The translations under genes and the position numbers were made by a program. Below the pieces are notes generated by a model. That model ran no database searches, was not told the DNA's origin, and was given only the letters and a program-made list of their open reading frames with translations. From assembly GCF_009371885.1 (NCBI RefSeq), contig NZ_QLZA01000004.1:1-64000 (forward strand): a stretch of DNA of 64,000 bases. Direction: 5' to 3'. This document shows positions 49,964 to 58,442 of this stretch, one piece after another. The DNA is from Bifidobacterium tibiigranuli. GTDB lineage: Bacteria; Actinomycetota; Actinomycetes; Actinomycetales; Bifidobacteriaceae. Numbering within the stretch: the stretch's first letter is position 1; the number at the start of each line of letters is the position of its first letter.

Positions 49964-50188
49964 CTACACGAGTACCTCGGCAGCGTATGGATTATCGGAA
50001 AAACCAAAAACGAAATCAGAAGAAAGCCCATATCGGTTATGGAGAATCGCAATATCCCTGCTGTTCCAAGTAACTTTCTTATTTACTTTTAGAGAGACGG
50101 ATGAAGCGGACAGGCCCATTACAGTGGCGAGAGCTCGGTAGCTAATGTTCTGGTCTTTTAGCCATTGTTTCATTGGATTGACCGCCAT
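49964..50188 (-). CDS. Small HTH regulator, leftward partner of the switch
   Basis: A 74-residue protein with a phage-type helix-turn-helix (WLKDQNISYRALATVMGLSA then SSVSLKVNKKVTWNSRDIAI) and a short C-terminal helix (LSSDFVFGFSDNPYAAEVLV). Size and fold fit Cro/CI-like regulators. The ATG 50188 has a weak ribosome site; upstream in-frame starts run through the promoter. It is divergent from a second HTH gene over a 113-bp intergenic region with overlapping promoters. The two genes are less GC-rich than the ICE. Confidence 0.75.
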   Translation of the reverse strand: MAVNPMKQWLKDQNISYRALATVMGLSASSVSLKVNKKVTWNSRDIAILHNRYGLSSDFVFGFSDNPYAAEVLV

Positions 50189-50216
50189 TTCGCCCTTTTG
50201 TTCATCCACATTCAAC

Positions 50217-50260
50217 AGAATAGCGTTGATTTTGCTTAAACGCAAATTAACAGATAGACT
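50217..50260. promoter_or_regulatory. Divergent overlapping promoters with inverted-repeat operator
   Basis: Leftward: TTGCGT (50240-50245), 17-nt spacer, TATTCT (50217-50222). Rightward: TTGCTT (50232-50237), 17-nt spacer, TAGACT (50255-50260). An inverted repeat ATTTTGC-N6-GCAAAT (about 50229-50247) covers both -35 boxes, and TTAACA/TGTTGAA lies on the right side. A protein bound here would repress both directions, as in a CI/Cro switch. Confidence 0.6.
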
Positions 50261-50301
50261 GTGTGTTGAATCAGTTCGAACAAATGACAAGAAGGATGAA
50301 A

Positions 50302-50673
50302 ATGGCTTTGCAAACCGTGAATGGCGTTGGTCTCGACGCAACCCGCGTAGAGGAGACCATCTCCTTCAATGTGAAGATCCGACTTGCTGCCTTAGGCCTG
50401 AATCAGTCTGCGTTAGCGGATTACCTAGGTATTAAGCGTTCTACAATTTCTGTGAAATTAAACGGCAAAAGCGTATGGACTGTGCCTGATCTTGTTAATA
50501 CTGCGAATTATTTAGAAACGACGCCTGAGGCTCTCATGGACGATTCCATGATGAGTCAGATGCCGAGCAGAAATAAAAATGCCGCAGCCGCTGATACGCG
50601 ACCACGGCATTCGGCAAGTGCCCCCGCGGGGATTCGAACCCCGGACACGCTGATTAAGAGTCAGCTGCTCTAA
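50302..50673 (+). CDS. XRE-type HTH regulator running through attR
   Basis: A 123-residue regulator with XRE helix-turn-helix (NVKIRLAALGLNQSALADYL, then GIKRSTISVKLNGK) and an N-terminal arm. AGAAGGA precedes the ATG, so an upstream in-frame ATG at 50263 is not used. The C-terminus reads through a terminator hairpin and the antisense of tRNA-Lys (APAGIRTPDTLIK then SQLL). The same 13 residues are in frame at the left junction (4243), so excision would replace SQLL by 25 other residues. It probably controls excision and transfer. Confidence 0.72.
   Translation: MALQTVNGVGLDATRVEETISFNVKIRLAALGLNQSALADYLGIKRSTISVKLNGKSVWTVPDLVNTANYLETTPEALMDDSMMSQMPSRNKNAAAADTRPRHSASAPAGIRTPDTLIKSQLL
50571..50611 (-). 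terminator. Replacement terminator for tRNA-Lys carried by the ICE
   Basis: On the minus strand a 14-bp stem with three G-U pairs (50598-50611 with 50578-50591, 6-nt loop) is followed by TTTATTT, starting seven bases past the tRNA. It takes over from the native terminator displaced to 4192-4235. Confidence 0.78.
50618..50658. repeat. attR, tRNA-Lys 3' half
   Basis: Identical over 41 bp to 4241-4281; the identity ends exactly at the anticodon. Inside the intact tRNA gene, so integration regenerates the tRNA here. Confidence 0.93.
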
Positions 50674-50692
50674 CCAACTGAGCTACAGGGGC
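50619..50692 (-). tRNA. tRNA-Lys(CTT)
   Basis: Read on the minus strand: acceptor GCCCCTG with CGGGGGC (one T-G pair), D-arm GCTC/GAGC with AGTTGGTTA, anticodon stem GCTGA/TCAGC with loop CTCTTAA (anticodon CTT at 50656-50658), T-arm CGGGG-TTCGAAT-CCCCG, final A. CCA is not encoded. It is the intact copy, and its 3' half is the ICE attachment site. Confidence 0.96.
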
Positions 50693-50762
50693 GTTGGCAA
50701 GTTCCTTGAACCGAGTGACTACTTTACTCCCAAATCATCCCCCCGCAAACCGGCGTGTCGAG

Positions 50763-51018
50763 CCGTTAAAAAGACAGCCCTGTGGGCTGTCTTTAGGCTC
50801 GACTGAGCAGCCGCTAAGGCTGCGAAGAGCGAAGCCGAAGGCTGAGCTATGACTAGTGAGCAACCAGATCGAGCCTACGTATTGCGAGGACCGTTAAGCA
50901 GACAACGCAGCGCGTTGTCTGTAGGTTCGACTGAGCAGCCGCTAAGGCTGCGAAGGACGATGCCATAGGCATCGTCAGTCTGTAGGTTCGACCGAATCTC
51001 CCGCTAACACCGCGAAGC
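50763..51018. repeat. Array of covarying hairpin repeats
   Basis: A 65-bp unit occurs at 50763-50827 and 50891-50955, with a degenerate third at 50973-51018. CCGTTAA, TCGACTGAGC and the GCAGCC/GGCTGC hairpin are conserved. The first hairpin arms differ but both pair (AGACAGCCC/GGGCTGTCT against CAGACAACGC/GCGTTGTCTG). A variable hairpin follows each (50827-50848, and GACGATGCC/GGCATCGTC at 50956-50976). The gap has no gene. Confidence 0.75.
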
Positions 51019-51091
51019 TAAACCGCAACCCGCCCAACACGCCACCAGCTGGAATAGTGAATAATGGGTGCGTGGAAACGAGGTGAGGCTC

Positions 51092-52303
51092 ATGCCGGAG
51101 TGCATAGTAAAGGGGCGTTTTGCGCCGACTCCCTCGGGGCGTCTGCACATCGGCAACGTTTACGCGATGCTGGCCGCGTGGCTTTCGGCGCGCGCTCGCC
51201 CCGGCAGCCATATTGCCTTGCGTATCGAGGACATCGACGTGCCGCGCGTCGTGCCTGACGCCGACCGATGGATTATGGATGACTTGGCGTGGCTGGGTCT
51301 CGATTGGGATGGCGACCCCGTATACCAGTCGCGGCGCGGCGAGATTTACGAATCGGCGCTGCGGGCGCTTGCCAGCCGCCCGATGCCCGAAGCGGCAACG
51401 GCCGCGAACCCCGTGTACGATTCCTCGCTGATCTACCCGTGCTTCTGCTCGCGTGCGGAAATCCGCGCGGCTTCCGCACCGCAGGAAGGCGACGGGTTCA
51501 CTGTCTACCAGGGTACGTGCAGGCGGCTACTGCTCGAAAACCCCGACGAAGTGCGCGGCAGGCTGGCCGCAGGTGCCCAGCATTCGCTTCGCATAGCAGT
51601 GCCTCCTGCACAGTCCCCGCTGACGTCGGTTGCATTCGAGGACCAGATCTTCGGCGCACAGCGCTTCGACCTCGCCCGCGATGTGGGCGATTCGGTTGTG
51701 CGGCGCTCGGATGGGCTGTTCTCCTACCAGCTGGCCGTGGTGGTTGACGATCTGCTCATGGGCGTGGACGACATCGTGCGTGGGCGGGACTTGCTGCGCT
51801 CCACCGCACTACAAATCTGGATTCGCTGCCAGTTGCTCGCCGCTGGATTCGGAGCCGACTCCATGCAAGGATTTGGTGGCGTCGTGAGTCCTGGCACGGA
51901 TTCCGGCACGAGGCAGCAATCAGACCAAAATCCAAGCGCGCCAAACCCGCGATACGCCCATCTGCCGCTGATTGATGACAATACCGGCCGCAGACTCGCC
52001 AAGCGCGACCGCGATCTCGACATGGGCGCGCTGCGGGAATCCGGAGCCAATCCGCGCCAGATCATTGGATACTGCGCGTGGCTGCTGGGTCTGCGCGAGC
52101 CGAACGGGTCAAACAGGCCAAGCAATCCAAACGAACCGGGCAAACCTGATTCCGGTTCCGATTTTGGCCCCGTCCCCATGACGTCAGACGAGGCGCTGCA
52201 GTTGTTCAGGCGTAACGGTTGGAACGCCCTGCGTATGAACCCCACGGACTGCGTGATTGAACCGAGCGCAATGACTCATTTCATGGATTGCAGTGATGCT
52301 TAA
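51092..52303 (+). CDS. gluQ: Glutamyl-Q tRNA(Asp) synthetase
   Basis: A 403-residue class I enzyme that attaches glutamate to queuosine in tRNA(Asp). It resembles the GluRS catalytic core with [15 protein letters not shown] (HIGH box, about residue 18), [10 protein letters not shown], zinc-site-like [10 protein letters not shown] and KRDRDLDM for the KMSKS position, and lacks the anticodon-binding domain. It is about 100 residues longer than typical GluQRS; the extra lies in Ser/Pro/Asn-rich insertions (about 270-290 and 345-365). GAGGTGAGGCTC precedes the ATG, so an earlier in-frame start is not used. Not linked to the ICE. Confidence 0.88.
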   Translation: MPECIVKGRFAPTPSGRLHIGNVYAMLAAWLSARARPGSHIALRIEDIDVPRVVPDADRWIMDDLAWLGLDWDGDPVYQSRRGEIYESALRALASRPMPEAATAANPVYDSSLIYPCFCSRAEIRAASAPQEGDGFTVYQGTCRRLLLENPDEVRGRLAAGAQHSLRIAVPPAQSPLTSVAFEDQIFGAQRFDLARDVGDSVVRRSDGLFSYQLAVVVDDLLMGVDDIVRGRDLLRSTALQIWIRCQLLAAGFGADSMQGFGGVVSPGTDSGTRQQSDQNPSAPNPRYAHLPLIDDNTGRRLAKRDRDLDMGALRESGANPRQIIGYCAWLLGLREPNGSNRPSNPNEPGKPDSGSDFGPVPMTSDEALQLFRRNGWNALRMNPTDCVIEPSAMTHFMDCSDA

Positions 52304-52463
52304 GAGAGAGCGGCTTATTTCGGCTATGCTGTGTGACTGCCCCGCATGATTCATTGTTAGCAGACACGGCCCATTGTGGCGGAAACCCTAGGACGCAGGC
52401 CGTATGTGATGATATGTGGTATCAGTTTGGTCATTTCTTCGTACTTACAACCTCTTTGCGAAT

Positions 52464-52891
52464 TTCATTAGGCTCTTTTTCGGGAATACGCCGTCGCGTG
52501 CAGCGAAACGCTTGTGCCTTAAATTTTGGAGAATGGCGGTATTCCGCCAAAGTGGCAAGTACATGATGTGGTGTCTACTTGGCGAAAAGCCTAATGAACG
52601 AAAAAAGGGCTTAATGAATGACGATTGTGGCCGCCCGACTGCCCGACGCCATTCAAGGCCGACTCCCCGGCGCAAATGACATGACGTAAATGGCATGACA
52701 GTGAGGCCAGCCGCTCTGGCAGCCGCGAAAACCCATTCATTAGGTCTTTTTTTCGTTCATTAGGCCCTTTCGAAAGTATCCACTCATTTCGCCTTTCATG
52801 CAATCCTTGAAATTCCGCCGTTTCTTGGAATGCGACGCAATCGGAAAAGTCCTTGCGCGGATGGGTTTGCGCAATAATGGGCCTAATGAAC
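52464..52891. repeat. Three-module palindromic element A
   Basis: Modules 52464-52598, 52609-52745 and 52755-52891 (135, 137, 137 bp) are each bounded by inverted words: TTCATTAGGC/GCCTAATGAA, TTAATGAATG/CATTCATTAG, and GTTCATTAGGCCC with its perfect complement. Linkers are CGAAAAAAGG and CTTTTTTTC. The remaining 52304-53021 has no gene. Module 1 has TTGGCGGAATACCGCC (complement strand). Confidence 0.8.
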
Positions 52892-53021
52892 GACGGGTGG
52901 TGAGTGGGGAGCAGCGATAGTCCTCGCAGCGCCGCCTGAAAACGTCTGAAAGCGCCTGAAATCAAGCAACGCAGGGTTTGAACCTCTTCAAAGGGAATTC
53001 CAAAAAACTGCGCAAGCGGCC

Positions 53022-53324
53022 TCAGTACCCCGGCTCCACGCGGAACTCCTTGGCCCCGGCACCGTGGCGAATCGAGATCGGCTGAGTTTCCACGCTGCTC
53101 ACTTGGGACCAGCGTGGGCCGAGCTTGAGCTGGGAGAGGAGCTGCGCGATGGCTGTGCGCTCGCCCTGCGCCTCGACTTCGACCGAACCGTCGGCGCAAT
53201 TGCGCACCCAGCCGGTGAGATTGAGCCGCCGCGCCGCGTTGAACGCGAAGTAGCGGTACCCGACGCCCTGCACGAGGCCGGTCACCCGCGCATGAATCCG
53301 AATCTCATCCGCCGTGTCGTTCAT
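53022..53324 (-). CDS. acyP: Acylphosphatase
   Basis: A 100-residue enzyme that hydrolyses acyl phosphates. It has the signature GLVQGVGYRYFA with the phosphate-binding Arg, and NCADGSVEVEAQGE with the catalytic asparagine segment at about 45-58. GGTGGAGG lies eight bases before the ATG; an ATG five codons earlier overlaps that site. A short gap to the divergent yggS gene. Ordinary housekeeping gene. Confidence 0.92.
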   Translation of the reverse strand: MNDTADEIRIHARVTGLVQGVGYRYFAFNAARRLNLTGWVRNCADGSVEVEAQGERTAIAQLLSQLKLGPRWSQVSSVETQPISIRHGAGAKEFRVEPGY

Positions 53325-53547
53325 TCGTAATGCCTCCACCGCTATCCTGCCTCATCCCTTGTCATGATTCACGATAACGCGCTTTGCCCACGCAATCCAA
53401 TACGCTCCAAATGCACCCTCAATGCACTCCATTGCCAGCTATGGCAACGCGCCATAATCATGCGATATAGCGCCTTCGGCCGATTTCGCGCTCTTCGGCC
53501 GGCGCGCGGCTACGATGGGAACGGCGAAACGATATGGAGAGGCAATC

Positions 53548-54399
53548 ATGACGTCGTATATGGAGCACAGGGATTTGGCGAACGAGACCATTGAGGCACC
53601 GCGCGCACAGGAAATCACCGATAATGTGCATCGGGTGCTCGACCGCGTGAGAGCGGCCGAGGAGTCGGCTGGCCGGGAGCCTGGCTCGGTGCGGCTGCTT
53701 GCGGCGACGAAGACCCGCGACGTCGGGGAGATCATGGCGGCGATTGATGCTGGCATTCGCATAATTGGCGAGAATCGGCCGCAGGAGATTGCGGCGAAGG
53801 CTGACGGTTTGCGTCGGCTGTGCGCCGAGCGCGGGTTCGCGCTGGGGCGCGACGATGACGAAGGTGTCGAAGGCGAAGGCAGCAATGGCGAGGGCGGCAA
53901 CGCCGACTCAACCCACATCCCCTTCCACCTCATCGGCCAGCTGCAGACGAACAAAATCGGCAAGGTGCTTCCTGTGGTGGACACCATCGAATCCGTGGAT
54001 TCGCTGGCGATAGCCGAGCGCATCGCCCGCCGGGCAGTCGCGCGGGGCATCGAGGTCGGCGTGCTGCTTGAGGTGAATGAGTCGGGCGAAGAATCCAAAT
54101 CGGGCTGCAACCCGAAGAACGCCATCGATATCGCCACGCGCATCGGCATCATGGGCGGCCTGCGGCTGGAAGGTCTGATGACCATCGGTGCGCATGTGGA
54201 CGACGAATACGCGATCCGCAAGGGCTTCGAACGCCTGCGGCACACGCGCGAGCAGATTCTCGATTCCAAGGCGCCGGGCACCGAGCATTGCGCGGAGCTG
54301 TCGATGGGCATGACCGGCGATATGGAATACGCCATCGCGGAGGGCTCGACGATTGTGCGCGTAGGCACCGGCCTATTCGGCGAACGCGAATTCATTTGA
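53548..54399 (+). CDS. yggS: YggS/PLPBP pyridoxal-phosphate homeostasis protein
   Basis: A 283-residue protein with the PLP-binding lysine in LLAATKT (about residue 54), GENRPQEI, HLIGQLQTNKI, LSMGMTGDMEYAI and VRVGTGLFGER. It balances PLP levels. It is longer than usual by an acidic, Gly-rich insertion (about 109-127, DDDEGVEGEGSNGEGG) before HFHLIG, likely a surface loop. GGAGAGGCAATC precedes ATG. Confidence 0.92.
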   Translation: MTSYMEHRDLANETIEAPRAQEITDNVHRVLDRVRAAEESAGREPGSVRLLAATKTRDVGEIMAAIDAGIRIIGENRPQEIAAKADGLRRLCAERGFALGRDDDEGVEGEGSNGEGGNADSTHIPFHLIGQLQTNKIGKVLPVVDTIESVDSLAIAERIARRAVARGIEVGVLLEVNESGEESKSGCNPKNAIDIATRIGIMGGLRLEGLMTIGAHVDDEYAIRKGFERLRHTREQILDSKAPGTEHCAELSMGMTGDMEYAIAEGSTIVRVGTGLFGEREFI

Positions 54400-54482
54400 G
54401 TTCGAGTCGAATTTCGGGTTTCTGATGGCGTGCGTGCGGCGGAGTGTCGCATGATTTTGGATGGTTTCTTCCTAGCTGATCA

Positions 54483-54927
54483 TCTATTAAGCAGATTGCC
54501 GGGTGAAACCGCCTGTATGCGGCTCCCCGAGATGGTACTGGCTATCGAAGAATGGCTAGATTCCAAGGATTTCATGGAGGCTGAAATAGGCGTGTACTTT
54601 CGCAAGTGCTTAATAGACGAAAAAAGTGCTTAATAGATGGCCGACACCGCATTTGCGCGCATTCGGAGAGTGTCGAGGGCGGCGACGGGGGGAGGGCAGC
54701 ATCCGGTGCCGCCTTCCATGCGATTTCGTGCGATTCCACGCGCGCATCTGATGGAAATATGGCGTTGAGACAATCTTCTCAGCACTTTTTTCGTCTATTA
54801 AGCACTTGGCAAAGTAGCCACCGAAATCAGCGCGCAGCGTTTTGGCGGAATGCCGCCATTCCTGATTTTCTGTGGACGCGCGTCAGCGCCCGGATACCGT
54901 CGGAAACGCATAAATCTGCTTAATTAA
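54483..54927. repeat. Three-module palindromic element B
   Basis: A diverged, inverted copy of element A: modules 54483-54617 (TCTATTAAGCA/TGCTTAATAGA), about 54627-54785 (TGCTTAATAGATGG with degenerate partner) and 54794-54927 (TCTATTAAGCA/TGCTTAATTAA), linked by CGAAAAAAG and TTTTTTCG. Module 3 has TTTGGCGGAATGCCGCCATTC like module 1 of A. Nothing coding in 54400-55055. Confidence 0.8.
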
Positions 54928-55055
54928 AAATTCGCGAGGGGAAAATTCGCAAATTCGCAAGTCGGCAAATCCGCAAAACAGCAAATTCGCGAGCTTTTCG
55001 AGATGTTTCACGCGGCGATAACCCCGCTGACGCATGCCGGCGGTAGGGTAGTCCT

Positions 55056-55871
55056 ATGAGAATCGCACGCTTTTCACATAATGACGTTCCGCAGTATGCC
55101 TTTGTGCAGCAGGACGAGTCCGACGGCAGAGACTACCTGGTGGCGCTTGACGGCTTCCCCTTCGGCGCGCAGCCGGTCAAGCCGACCGGCGACCGCTACG
55201 AGCTGGACGGCGAGGGCATCCGCCTGCTCTCCCCGGTGATTCCCTCGAAGGTCTACGGCCTGGCCAAAAACTACGAGGCCCACGCCGAGTTCATGCACGA
55301 GCACGGGCATTCCGACATCGCCCACGCCCCTGAGGACATGGTGATCTTCATGAAGCCGAGCACGTCGGTGATTGGCCCGGACGATCCGATTGTGATTCCC
55401 GCGTATTCGCACGACATGAATTTCGAGCCGGAGGTCGCCGTGGTGATTGGCCGCATCGCCAAGAACGTGCCAGTGGAGCATGCCATGGAATATGTGCTCG
55501 GCTTCACCTGCGTCAACGATGTGACGCTGCGCGACCTGCAAGGCCCCGACCCGATGTGGACGCGGGCCAAGGGCTTCGACACCGCCTGCCCGCTCGGGCC
55601 GTGGATCGAAACCGAGCTGAACTGGAGGGACACGAAAATCTCCTTCTCGCTCAACGGCGAGGACGTGCCGAAGGCCAGCGGCACTACGGCGGAGCTGATT
55701 CACGGCATCCCCGAGCAGATCGCCGCCATTTCCAGCTTCGCGACGCTGCTGCCGGGCGACGTCATCATGACCGGAACCCCTGACGCCTCGGGCCATCTCG
55801 ACGCAGGCGATGAACCGGTGGTGCACATCGAGGGCATCGGCTCGCTGCACAATGTGGTGGTGCGCGAGTAG
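55056..55871 (+). CDS. Fumarylacetoacetate hydrolase family protein
   Basis: A 271-residue enzyme of the FAH superfamily (hydrolases, decarboxylases and isomerases acting on 2-oxo acids). The motif GLAKNYEAHAEF starts near residue 67, the metal-binding glutamates are in NFEPEVAVVIG (about 123), and FTCVNDVTLRDLQ and DVIMTGTP follow. An N-terminal domain of about 65 residues is typical. No nearby aromatic-degradation genes, so substrate is unknown. The ATG lacks a strong ribosome site; a TAGGGT six bases upstream suggests possible leaderless translation. Confidence 0.88.
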   Translation: MRIARFSHNDVPQYAFVQQDESDGRDYLVALDGFPFGAQPVKPTGDRYELDGEGIRLLSPVIPSKVYGLAKNYEAHAEFMHEHGHSDIAHAPEDMVIFMKPSTSVIGPDDPIVIPAYSHDMNFEPEVAVVIGRIAKNVPVEHAMEYVLGFTCVNDVTLRDLQGPDPMWTRAKGFDTACPLGPWIETELNWRDTKISFSLNGEDVPKASGTTAELIHGIPEQIAAISSFATLLPGDVIMTGTPDASGHLDAGDEPVVHIEGIGSLHNVVVRE

Positions 55872-56365
55872 TCGAGTAGTTCTGTAATGACAGTTCAGTA
55901 ACGAACGTAGACAACGTAAGCCGTTGTGCAGGCCGTTTGCAGTTGAGTGCTGCCGGTCGGCGCAGCGGCTTTGTGTTGAGGATGCGTTGAGACTCTGAGT
56001 CTGTGCTGAGACGCTTCGTGGTTAGGCACTGGCTGGTCGGGCGCTGCCTGAACAGCCAGACGCAGCGCGACAAATCGCGCGCAGGTTGTGCGCGGCGATG
56101 CGAATGGCGAAGAGGCCTTTGCAAAAGAGTCCAAAAAGGTCATTGCGTAGTCGTCCACATAATGGACATCGCATAATTCGCCCGGCCAGTTCGTCCACAT
56201 ATTGAGACGATATAGAGAATTATTGTCGCAAAAATCGCCGCACAAGCACTCTGAAATACGACAAAATTTCGCGAATGTCAAGACTGTTGGTTTCTTACGT
56301 TTTCCCTTACCTTGTTCCACAGAGGACGTGCCTTCACCGGTGCGTCATGTGAGAGAGGAATAGGG
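55872..56365. other. Non-coding gap upstream of the iron operon
   Basis: 494 bp without a convincing gene. It has a near-palindrome AGACTCTGAGTCT (about 55989-56001) and two TCGTCCACAT words (56146-56158, 56193-56200), and an AT-rich stretch towards 56320 that probably contains the operon promoter. I do not see a DtxR/IdeR-type box. Confidence 0.4.
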
Positions 56366-58318
56366 ATGCCCCAGTCTCGTCGCCGCCGGTTGCGCGCTTC
56401 GTTCGCCGCGCTGGCCTTCGCGCTGATGCTCGTATGCTCCTCGATGCTCGTCGCTGGACTTTCGACCGACCGAGCCTACGCGCAGGATGTGGCGCAAAAT
56501 ACGGTTGCTACGTCGGTAGCCGGGAAAGACGATGCCTCGGCTGCGGCGGAAGTCAGCATGACAACTGCCGCCAATGAAACCGCTGCCGTCAGGCCGATTG
56601 CAGACAAAACCGCTCCTGCCTCCGCCGCTTCTGCTCCCGCCGACCCCACCGATTACGCAAGCTGGAACGCGGTCGCCACCCAGATTAACGCGCAGCTGGA
56701 TGCCACACTCAAGTCGTACGTTTCCGGTGATGCCAGCACCGCCAACTCCGACGTCAGCACCGCCTACAACGTCGGCTATGTTGCCAGCAATTTCGTTATG
56801 GTCGCGCGCGACACCTTGGGCGCGGATCGTCAGCAGACGCAAGCCGCGCAGTTCCAGTCAATTCAGCAGCTCACCTACGCTCCCGGCCACGAGGCGGACT
56901 TGCAGACCCAAATCGCGCAGTTGCAGGGCGAGCTCGCCGGCAGCGCAAAAACCCTCGACGCGACGGCAAACCTTGCAAATCCGCGCGACTACGCCGCTGC
57001 GCGCACCAAAGTGACCCAGCAGCAGCGCAAGAAACTGCAATCCGAGAAGAAAGGCGTCTTCAACGGCAAGGGCAATCGGTCCTGGGCGCAGGTCGCCAAA
57101 GAGATGAGCACGGTACTCGACAGCGCTGTGCAGCAGGCCCGCAGCGGCGACAAGCGGGCTGGCATCAACAAGGTCAACGAAGCCTACTACCAGTACTACG
57201 AGAAGCTTGGTTTCGAGAAGAACGTGATGAACGCGATCAGCGGCAGTCGCGTATCGCTGATTGAAAACCAGTTCGCGGAAATCCGCAAATCCATACTCGA
57301 CGGCGATCCGATAAGCCATACCACCGGTCTGGTCAATCAGCTCAAATCCATGCTTGCCGAGGATGCGGCGAAGCTGGATGGCGGCAGCGCGAATCAGGGG
57401 AACGGCTTCACGCGCTTCGTCACCAGCGCGTTCGGCCAGGCCTTCGTCATCCTGATTCGAGAAGGGCTTGAAGCCCTGCTGGTCGTGACTGCAATCATCG
57501 CGTATCTCGTCAAATCCGGCAACCGCCGCCTGGTGGTCTGGATCTACGTCGGCGTGGTCGCTGGTCTGATTGGCTCGGGAATCGTGGCGCTGCTCTTCGG
57601 GCTGCTGTTCAGCGGCAGCGGGCCGCAGCAGGAGATTATGGAGGGCGTCGTCGCGCTTATCGCGATGGTCATGCTGCTCTACACGAGCAACTGGATGCTC
57701 TCGAAATCCAGCGTCGAGGCGTGGAACAGCTACATAACGGCCAAGGCGCACGCCGCAGTCGACAGCGTGACCTCGCAGCAGCGCATGACATTCGGCGGCG
57801 TGATTTCGCTCGCGATGCTCAGCTTCCTCGCGGTGTTCCGCGAAGGCGCAGAAACCGTGATGTTCTACCAGAGCATCTACTCGATGAGCCGCGATTCGGC
57901 GGGCATGTGGGCCGGCGGGCTGTCAGCGGCCGTGGTGCTCGTGGTGATTTTCCTGCTGCTGCGCTTCACTTCGGTCAAGATTCCGCTGCGGCCGTTCTTC
58001 ATGGTCACTTCGATTCTGATGGCGCTGCTGGTGATCACGTTCGCGGGCGGCGGCGTGCATTCGCTTATCGAGAGCACGCTGATCAGCGGACGCTATATTC
58101 CCGGCGTGCCCACCAACGACTGGATTGGGCTGTATCCCTACTGGGAGACGATTATCGCCCAGATTCTTGCGACGATTGCGGTCGTTGCGTCGTTCGCGAC
58201 CTATGCGCTCAAGGAACGTCGCAAACGCGCGGTGACTTCGAACGAGCTGCAGAAGCAGGCGTCGCAACCAGAGCAATCGTCGCAGTCGGAGCAGCCAGAA
58301 CAGTCGTTGCCGCAATAA
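56366..58318 (+). CDS. FTR1-family iron permease
   Basis: A 650-residue membrane protein. Signal-like N-terminus, a long extracytoplasmic helical domain (about 60-360, KVTQQQRKKLQSEKKGVFN and YYQYYEKLGFEKNV), then seven transmembrane helices with two iron motifs: REGLEALLVV (REXXE, about 370) and FREGAETVMFY (about 490). It resembles Cj1658/FetM. It moves iron through the membrane with the P19 lipoprotein encoded next. GAGAGAGGAATAGGG precedes the ATG. Confidence 0.9.
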   Translation: MPQSRRRRLRASFAALAFALMLVCSSMLVAGLSTDRAYAQDVAQNTVATSVAGKDDASAAAEVSMTTAANETAAVRPIADKTAPASAASAPADPTDYASWNAVATQINAQLDATLKSYVSGDASTANSDVSTAYNVGYVASNFVMVARDTLGADRQQTQAAQFQSIQQLTYAPGHEADLQTQIAQLQGELAGSAKTLDATANLANPRDYAAARTKVTQQQRKKLQSEKKGVFNGKGNRSWAQVAKEMSTVLDSAVQQARSGDKRAGINKVNEAYYQYYEKLGFEKNVMNAISGSRVSLIENQFAEIRKSILDGDPISHTTGLVNQLKSMLAEDAAKLDGGSANQGNGFTRFVTSAFGQAFVILIREGLEALLVVTAIIAYLVKSGNRRLVVWIYVGVVAGLIGSGIVALLFGLLFSGSGPQQEIMEGVVALIAMVMLLYTSNWMLSKSSVEAWNSYITAKAHAAVDSVTSQQRMTFGGVISLAMLSFLAVFREGAETVMFYQSIYSMSRDSAGMWAGGLSAAVVLVVIFLLLRFTSVKIPLRPFFMVTSILMALLVITFAGGGVHSLIESTLISGRYIPGVPTNDWIGLYPYWETIIAQILATIAVVASFATYALKERRKRAVTSNELQKQASQPEQSSQSEQPEQSLPQ

Positions 58319-58442
58319 GTCTCACTGTTTTCTAGCAACACAGTTCTTTCTAGCAACACAGTTTCCCGCCAACACAATTTTCCCATCACTACCAATGTTG
58401 CGATTCACCACGAATCCACACGACAAGAAAGAGAAGAAGATA

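Larger units (their letters stand above)
4241..50658. mobile_element. Integrative conjugative element in tRNA-Lys(CTT)
   Basis: The element is framed by a 41-bp perfect direct repeat, the 3' part of tRNA-Lys, with the tyrosine integrase 190 bp inside the left end. One copy of the repeat plus the content gives about 46.4 kb. It encodes integration, ParA/ParB, a MOBF relaxase, a T4SS-like mating pore, a coupling protein, a cell-wall hydrolase, a large adhesin, toxin-antitoxin pairs and a Rep/WhiB/regulator block. Every expected class for self-transfer is present and none looks broken, so it may be functional. The relaxase and transfer ATPases are related to those of Gram-positive conjugative elements. 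Confidence 0.9.

Noticed and set aside
52304..53021. Protein genes in the gap between gluQ and acyP
   Set aside because: All frames are short, lack ribosome sites and follow the palindromic modules.
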